DNA of 64,000 nucleotides, from NCBI GenBank assembly GCA_963576565.1, contig OY755044.1, forward strand, positions 49,371,134 through 49,435,133. The letters are read 5' to 3'. The notes under the pieces were generated by a model that worked only from the letters and a program-made list of their open reading frames with translations, was not told the origin of the DNA and searched no databases. Position 1 is the stretch's first letter, and every line of letters starts with the position of its first letter. Below are positions 57,999-64,000 of this stretch, in pieces. The position numbers and the translations under genes are program-made. The stretch comes from Aspidapion aeneum. Taxonomy: Eukaryota; Arthropoda; Insecta; Coleoptera; Brentidae.

Positions 57999-58924
57999 TT
58001 AAGCAGCGCAACTTTGCTTTTGCTGCATAATAAAATTTTTTTTATTGTATTGTCTTGATACGAGACTCGGGACTTCGGGAACCTTTTGATCCCAAGAAAG
58101 TTTTAAAAGCCACAAATGTTGGATAAGTATTTTTGCGCAAATCGTAAGCGGAGTTAAAAAACCAATGGGGTCGAAACATCGCGCTAGATTTGAAAGCATG
58201 ATTCGCTTGGTGCAACTTTGATTTTTGATATGATCAAACTGATAAAAAAATGCATCAGAGGGAGGGTTCCAACGTAAACCAATAATTTTTAACGTATTCC
58301 GGCTATCCTCATCGAAGCAAAGGGCGTCGGTTTGGATATGAGACTCTGGTAAGTCTGAAAGTATGTCGGGGTGATTACTGGCCCATTTTCTTACTTCAAA
58401 CCCAGCTCGAGAAAGTAAAGAAATTATTTTATTTTTCATCAAAATTAGGGTGTCCAGTGAATCACTAGTTCCCAAGATATCATCTATATAAGAGGAATGA
58501 AGAATGAGCTCGGTTGCCAGGGGCAGATCCGAGTGATCGGTTGCTAACTGCTGCATGGTGCGCAACGCAAGGTAGGGCGCGAACAAGTGACGCCAAAAAC
58601 AACAACATTTATTTCATAGTCTGAAATAGGATCTGAGGGATTAAAACGCCAAAGAATCCTTTGAAATTTTCTATCTTCTGGGCGCACTTCTATCATCCTG
58701 TACATAGCCCGTATGTCTGTAACAAAGATGTATTTTCCAAAGCGAAAATCGAGAAGCAATTTTACAATATCATTTTGTAATTTGGGCCCAGTGTAGAGCG
58801 CATCATTCAAACTGACATGTCTCGGTGAGGCGCATGCGCTAGCGTCGTAAACAATTCGTGCGGGAATTGTCGTGGACTCTTTTTTGCCGATTGCAAAATG
58901 AGGGATGTAGTAATAATTATTTAT
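57999..58924 (-). pseudogene. BEL reverse transcriptase, frame-broken
   Basis: Coding resumes at about 58,900 (YYYIPHFAIGKKEST), passes SLNDALYTGPKLQNDIVKLL and the first catalytic Asp (VTDIRAMYRMI), and reaches VVFGV. Here (about 58,570-58,590) the frame shifts into APYLALRTMQQLA. The second catalytic pair follows as YIDD at 58,479-58,490. The thumb-connection part ends at 57,999 with another frame break. With at least two breaks it cannot give a working enzyme. Confidence 0.85.
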
Positions 58925-60358
58925 TTATTTAAGTAGGGGGGGAGCCACAGCGGTCATATGTTTATTTTCCAAATAATCGCGCATAATATCGTAATAAGCC
59001 GTGTATGAACGTCGCTCCAAGGAATAAAACCTCTTTAATGCAATGGATCTAGAATCGCCAAAATCAGGGGAATTGATTTTAAATGGTAAGCCAACCATAA
59101 AACGCCTTTGGGGCGTAATTTTAGTAGTTTCTGAGAAAAACTTATCACAGTATTTTTCTTCGGGGCCCAGACACTGCACCTCCGGCACCTTTTCGACCTC
59201 CCAAAATTTTTGAAGAGTAATATCTAACTCTAGGTTAGCGGAATTGGTAAAAAATGTTTTTATTTGGCTATTTAAACCCGAACACGACAAAGTCTTTCCC
59301 AAAACCGTATAGCCGAAATAAGTATTGACAAGAACAGGTTGATTCTGACCGAAAGAAATGATACCATCCCTTAAAATGTAGGGTACAATATCGTTACCCA
59401 AAAGCAACTGTACGAACCCAGACTTTCTAAAATTAGGGTCCGAAAGTTGAATATTTTTTATTTGCGATATCTCTTTTAAGCCTAAATTGCATGGGGGTAA
59501 TTTGTCGCATATTTTATTAATAATTATGGCATTGGAGCTAAAAGTTTTGGAAGAATCGTAAAGCGAACCAATAGTAAGTTGTATCCCCGATTTTGCAGAT
59601 GTGGTCATCTTGTCTAGACCATGCAAAGATATGGCAACATTGTATTTATGCAATCCTAATTTATTAGCACAAGATTTAGTAATAAATGTATTTTGCGCCC
59701 CTGTGTCAAGAATGGCGCGAAAAGTTTGCCAATTGTGAAAGGCGTCTTTTATTTTTATTAAAACTGTTCCCAACATTGTTTCCTGGTCATTCAACATCAT
59801 TCCTATCTGAGTTTTCTGACCTCCAGAAGGTCCCGCAGTTACAGTGAGAGTCCCAGAGGAAGACTGAGAGTCCACGTGATCAGGCAAGGGGGAAGCCCCT
59901 GAGGAGGGGAAATGAAGAAGACTGTGATGCGCTGTAGGCTGTGGGCAATATTGGCAACGTTTCGATGAAGGGCACGCATAAACCCCGTGTCCTGAGTTTT
60001 GGCAGTTGATGCACGCATGTTTTGACTTAATGAAAGCGAATCTTTCAGAGGGCGATTTATTTAAAAACTCATAACAGCGATATATTATGTGTTTTTGATT
60101 GCAAAAAATACAATGGGATTGTCCGTGGGGACGTTTTTGCTGATGAAACACCATTTTTGGCTTACCAACGAAGCTGTTGCCGCCCCTAGGGGGGTCTGGT
60201 GACGCTTTTTCGTGCGGTTTAATGCTAGAATCGATGGCGATTCCGGTAGCACATTCGAGCGCCGTACAACGTTTTAAAAGGAAACCCCTAGCATCCTCAT
60301 ATTTCGGTATGTCGGTATTTCCTTGTGTTTGCTCATAGGCGAGGCGGCATGTAACCAA
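58925..60358 (-). pseudogene. BEL gag C-terminus, zinc knuckles and aspartic protease
   Basis: A 477-codon open frame without its own ATG. It begins with the end of the gag domain (IPKYEDARGFLLKRCTALE). Cys/His clusters follow (HCIFCNQKHIIYRC; CINCQNSGHGVYAC; CQYC), which would bind nucleic acid, and then an aspartic protease with FRAILDTGAQNTFI as active site, after which comes the LGNDIVPYIL region. It ends at a stop next to an AAAT repeat run (about 58,920-58,935), just before the RT begins in another frame. The repeat expansion is the likely cause of the break. Confidence 0.85.
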
Positions 60359-61148
60359 GTATAAAATTCCAGTTGTCTGGATTTAGCTTCATAACTTTTA
60401 AAGCCGCGGTATGCTTAGTAAAAGTGTCGACTAAATTCCGTAGCGCTTGCGCATTTTCGCTTTTGATGTGTGGCGAACTCTCGATAGCTCTCCAGTGATT
60501 GAAAGCACGCAAACGGGGATTATGAAAACGTTCGAAGAGCGTAGTATAAGCCATTAAATAATTTTCGTTTAAAATAGGAATATCCACGATTAGCTCTTTG
60601 GGAGAGCCCTCTAGGCAAGACAGCAACAAATTAAATTTTTGAAAATTGCAAATCGAGCGATTATTATAAACCGACGTATTAAAACTTTGTAAAAAAGTCG
60701 GAAATGTGGCAATATCACCAGAAAAGACCGGTAGCTTGAATTTCGGCAAAAAGGCATCGCTCTGAATAGCTCCAGCACCCGCTAATGTGCCTTGGGGCAT
60801 AAAAGTACTATTAAAAACGTTAGCCGGGTCTTCCAAAGGAACCTCAAATAAATCATAAAAGATTGTCTCAATTTTCTGTACCTGTTCAAAAGTAGAGGTT
60901 TGCAATTGGTTTTCGACATCCAAGCAAGTCTGATCCTCCGCTATTAGAGCTAAGAGAGTGTTGTGATGCTTTTCAAAATCTTTGAGGTCTTTTCTCAAGT
61001 TTCTGAAACTAACTTTGAAAGAGTTTTTACTTCCAGAATCGAGGTGGGCCTCGGTAGCCAATTTTGAAATAGAATTTAATTGATTTATTGCTGTCTGCCT
61101 AAGAGCTTTTGCTCTGGCGATTGTGGTATCCGTTTTTACGGTCGGCAT
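60333..61148 (-). pseudogene. BEL gag, N-terminal part
   Basis: ATG at 61,148 opens 271 codons: MPTVKTDTTIARAKALRQTA, then a helical region (LRKDLKDFEKHHNTLLALI) and the block LPKFKLPVFSGDIATFPTFL with WRAIESSPHIKSENAQALRN. This is the gag-type domain of insect BEL/Pao elements (the DUF1759 family), which builds the virus-like particle. The frame runs off at 60,333 in the region where the next frame has already begun (60,358), so a frameshift separates the domain from its continuation. A few residues also seem to be missing at the break. Confidence 0.8.
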
Positions 61149-61738
61149 GATTTCTTATTGCAAATGCAAGATTTCCCTCGTGAAAAAATAATAAAACTTC
61201 CTTACTTAAAGTAACTTTTTGAGCAAAAAATGTTACAATGGTGTAACAGACCGACGCTCTTTTTTACAAAATAATTTTTGAGGAGAGGAGATTTAAAGTA
61301 CAAGGTGTACTCAAAATATTTTTACACTTAAAATAGTCTATTTGTAAGTGCAAAATCCAATTTAATACTCCGACAATAATTAAAGCAAAAAGTTGTTGTC
61401 AAGCCAACTTCTTTTTTTTGTATTTAAAAAAGTCGTGGCAAGGACAATGTTCGCGCGATAAACGAATTTATATTCAATGCAAAGAGGCAAACTAGCCGAT
61501 TTATTTGGAAGATCATTTACTTAAATATAATTTAATCTTAATATTTATTTAACTCCACAAATTAAAATACCACCAAAGCTACGTTTTACCCTTAAGGAAA
61601 GGTTATGCTTGGCGCAAAAAAGGAGCTATAGGTAGTATTTTACCAGATATAGGCTTTGCATATGAAAATGAAAAACCACTTTAAGAGGGCTAACTTCACC
61701 TTAATGAGTCTTATACAAAAATAGTCCTGTCGCCGAGA
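61149..61738 (-). other. BEL leader between primer site and gag
   Basis: About 590 bp of AT-rich untranslated sequence. No frame is supported. Confidence 0.6.
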
Positions 61739-61755
61739 TCCGGCTCGAAGGACCA
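61739..61755 (-). promoter_or_regulatory. Primer binding site, tRNA-Tyr type
   Basis: On the minus strand TGGTCCTTCGAGCCGGA starts one base after the 5' LTR end. Its complement, TCCGGCTCGAAGGACCA, fits the 3' end of animal tRNA-Tyr (acceptor strand TCGAAGG, then A and CCA). This is where reverse transcription would start. Confidence 0.75.
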
Positions 61756-61756
61756 A

Positions 61757-62627
61757 TGAAACGGGCCGAGTGTGTAATAGCTTCTTCGCTAAGGAGCTAT
61801 GGAGGTACCACTCAATCGGACACCTACTGTAAACAATAGGGAGCGCGAGAACAACAGAGCGTAATTGCAGCGGACGCAGTGAGGTGGGGGAACGACCCTT
61901 AATGGGTATTAAAAGGAGAGAAAAGGAGCTAAAAAAGAGTTATGTTTGAAAAATGACTTACCTCGATGGTGTTTTCTTTAAAAGGAAGGGTACCATGAAA
62001 ATGGAGTAATCCCATGATGATGTCTTCGTTCGGCGTTGTTAACTCCTTGTTAAGCTTTTTATATGTTTTATGGTTTTTTTTCCGCACTAATATATCTTTA
62101 ATGCACTGTTATGTATTTGCGCGCGCGCGGCTTAACGATTTTAAATTTTTGTTTAATTATGTTTAGTTTAACACAAATTAATTCGGCAAGGGCCGTAGAT
62201 TGATGCCACAGGGCGGCTATGATCAACCCTTTTTCAGTATGCGTTTGGCAGGGACAAACGATTAAAGCACACTGTCTTATCGTTGTTTCGTTGTTTTCTT
62301 CTCACGTTTCTTGACTCCACGAATTTATGTAGGTAGGTACCCTCGTATTTTTAAATGGGTCAGTTTAAAGGAAATAGGAAAACGGAATATCAGGTGTGAT
62401 AAACAAGGACACATCGAGATTGGTGTGTAATAGAATTGCTCCTGTTTTAATTTCAACATTTTAAAATCAAATAAGCAAAAAACATATCTGGTTTTCTTAT
62501 CCCAAGGTACCGAGTGTTATTTATTTCTAACACCGGGTTGAAATCAAATTTCAAAAAATAAATAAATAAAATAAAATAAAAATGTTTTGTAGTTCAAAAA
62601 CTTAACTAAGGGCGTGGAAACGAACCA
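61757..62627 (-). repeat. 5' LTR of the BEL element (871 bp, internally deleted)
   Basis: On the minus strand it begins TGGTTCGTTTCCACGCCC and ends CGGCCCGTTTCA. Compared with the 3' LTR it lacks about 465 bp, and the junction retains one ATGTTTTATG, as if deletion occurred between short direct repeats. Only scattered substitutions otherwise. Confidence 0.85.
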
Positions 62628-63900
62628 GTAATAACACCTCCCAAATATAAAAATTGCATTTTATGACAAAACTCTATGATAAACATACACAAATTTTACC
62701 ATATTCGTATTCCTTGAAAAATTCTGTATAATTTGGACCTCTCACTTGTACCTCTTTCTCACTTCCCCACATGGATGGAATGAAAATGTCACTTTTTATT
62801 TAAAAAACAATTACTTCTACGTGGTAACTAAACCGACTCTTATTATTTATTTGACTTATTAAGAAAACCCTAAAAAATGCAAATAAATATTCTTGATTTT
62901 TTGTTTAAGTTAACATTTTTTCAAAAGAGGAAATTTTTTAAAAGTTCCAAATCAAAAAACTTAAATTTCTTAAAAAAATCAGATACAAACCCATTAATAT
63001 TTTTACTTGAAGTCGTCAAGCGATATTCATTTAAGATATTATTAAAATTGGCAAGTCAAAATTTGACTTAGTTTTGAAGATATTTAAAAAATAGTTTTAT
63101 TTGTGTATTATGTGGTGAGGCGAGACCTTATTTTGTTATTTGCATGTGTTACACGTGTTATAATTTTTAGACAATTTAATGTTTATTGACATTTTATAAT
63201 TTGTTTTTGACATAAAGAATTATAAAACGTCAAGAAACATTAAACTGTCCAAAAATTATAACAGGTGTGACACATGCAAATAACAAAATAAGGTCTCGTC
63301 TGATCACATAATACACAAATAAAACTATTTTTTAAATATCTTTAAAAGTAATCCAAATTTTGACTTGCGGATTTCAGTAGTATCTTAAATGAATATCGCT
63401 TGACAACTTCAAGTAAAAATATTAATGGGATTGTATCTGAATTTTTTAAGAAATTTAAGTTTTTTGGTTTGCTACTTTTAAAAAATTTCCTCTCGAAAAA
63501 ATTTTAATTTAAACAAAAAATCAAGAATATTTGCATTTTTAGGGTTTTCTTAATAAGTCAAATAAATAATAAGAGTCGGATTAGTTACCACGTAGAAGTA
63601 ATTATTTTTTTAATAAAAAGTGACATTTTCATTCCATCCATGTGGGGAAGTGAGAAAGAGGTACAAGTGAGAGGTCCAAATCTTGCAGAATTTTTCAAGG
63701 AATACGAATATGGTAAAATTTATGTAAGTTTATCATAGAGTTTTGTCATAAAATGTAATTTTTATAGTTGGGAGGTGTTACTACTACCCCCTAGTGGGGA
63801 GCTACAGAAACAAAAATATTTTAGGTGAATTCACAAGGCTCGATTTTGTTATAAATTTTTTTTCCCGAAGTCGTAGCTGTACTAGTATCTGAGATAAATC

Positions 63901-64000
63901 CGGCTGCCATCCTTAATGCGACACCCTGTATATAGAGATCATTGTATCTAATACTCAGGTGATTTTGCTTGGGCCCTCTGTATTGGGAGGCCTTAATAAT
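63901..64000. other. Flank of the foldback element
   Basis: 100 bp with ACACCCTGTATATAG, a transposon-end-like string. Nothing else is visible before the window ends. Confidence 0.3.

Larger units (their letters stand above)
49375..62627 (-). mobile_element. BEL/Pao LTR retrotransposon (dead copy, with nested LINE)
   Basis: Two LTRs (49,375-50,710 and 61,757-62,627) bound a minus-strand gag-protease-RT-RNase H-integrase region. GTAAT flanks it on both sides (49,370-49,374 and 62,628-62,632), the 5-bp duplication expected for this family, and the foldback element's other arm shows the uninterrupted target. Order and motifs (DTG, YIDD, late integrase) fit BEL/Pao. Without the nested element it would be about 7.8 kb. 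Several frame breaks make it non-autonomous. The shared LTR sequence differs at roughly 15-20 positions by eye (about 2%), so insertion was fairly recent. Confidence 0.9.
49251..63900. mobile_element. Palindromic foldback element (1.39 kb before later insertions)
   Basis: GATTTATCTCATATAC at 49,251 pairs with GTATCTGAGATAAATC ending at 63,900. The pairing continues (GTACAGCTACGACTTCGGG and so on) to 49,374, is interrupted by the BEL retrotransposon, resumes at 62,628-62,632 and runs to a centre at about 63,206. Removing the insertion leaves about 1,392 bp that is nearly one perfect hairpin. No coding capacity. The flanks show no clear duplication. Confidence 0.85.

Noticed and set aside
1..64000. 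CRISPR arrays, rRNA, tRNA genes, bacterial operons
   Set aside because: None seen. The only tRNA-like sequence is the 17-nt retrotransposon primer site, and all regular repeats are eukaryotic satellite or minisatellite.

Overview
The window is AT-rich, repeat-dominated eukaryotic DNA, most likely from an insect or another arthropod. The evidence is a BEL/Pao LTR retrotransposon, a LOA-like non-LTR retrotransposon, hAT- and mariner-type MITEs, foldback elements and CCTAACC/GGTCAGGTTA motifs. I found no intact cellular gene, no tRNA or rRNA gene and no CRISPR array. Nearly everything is mobile DNA, satellite or gene relic.

Region 1 (1-40,991) is dominated by a giant inverted repeat. The left arm is 1-12,931, the loop is 12,932-13,635 and the right arm is 13,636-40,780. 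Arm 2 is interrupted by a 14,174-bp insertion (13,941-28,114) with 26-bp terminal inverted repeats and a GTAC (or TA) target duplication. The uninterrupted target is preserved in arm 1 at 12,621-12,637. Without the insertion the arms are about 12.9 kb each around a 0.7-kb loop. They differ by single bases, homopolymer indels, a TA array (26 versus about 68 bp) and one unit of an 11-bp minisatellite. The arms carry several small decayed protein genes. One, at the palindrome centre, looks like a transglutaminase-like cysteine peptidase; its right-hand copy keeps the N-terminus and its left-hand copy is truncated by the palindrome junction.

The 14.2-kb insertion is itself a mosaic: a foldback element with repeated CCAAT boxes, a tandem array with perfect 22-bp palindromes, two GTCGAAAG-type minisatellites, a 4-kb foldback element, a relic transposase exon and two related hAT-like MITEs.

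Region 2 (about 41,000-49,250) holds telomere-like CCTAA degenerate sequence, a 1-kb segment present twice (44,622 and 47,928), a 5'-truncated LINE at the edge of the first copy, and a 308-bp hAT-like MITE inside the second.

Region 3 (49,251-63,900) is a three-level nest. A 1.39-kb near-perfect palindromic foldback element was hit by a BEL/Pao retrotransposon on the minus strand (49,375-62,627, TSD GTAAT, tRNA-Tyr-type primer site). That retrotransposon was in turn hit, inside its integrase gene, by a LOA-like element on the minus strand (51,700-57,118, 13-bp TSD). The BEL copy is dead, with several frame breaks. The LOA-like copy is nearly intact, with only two apparent frame breaks.
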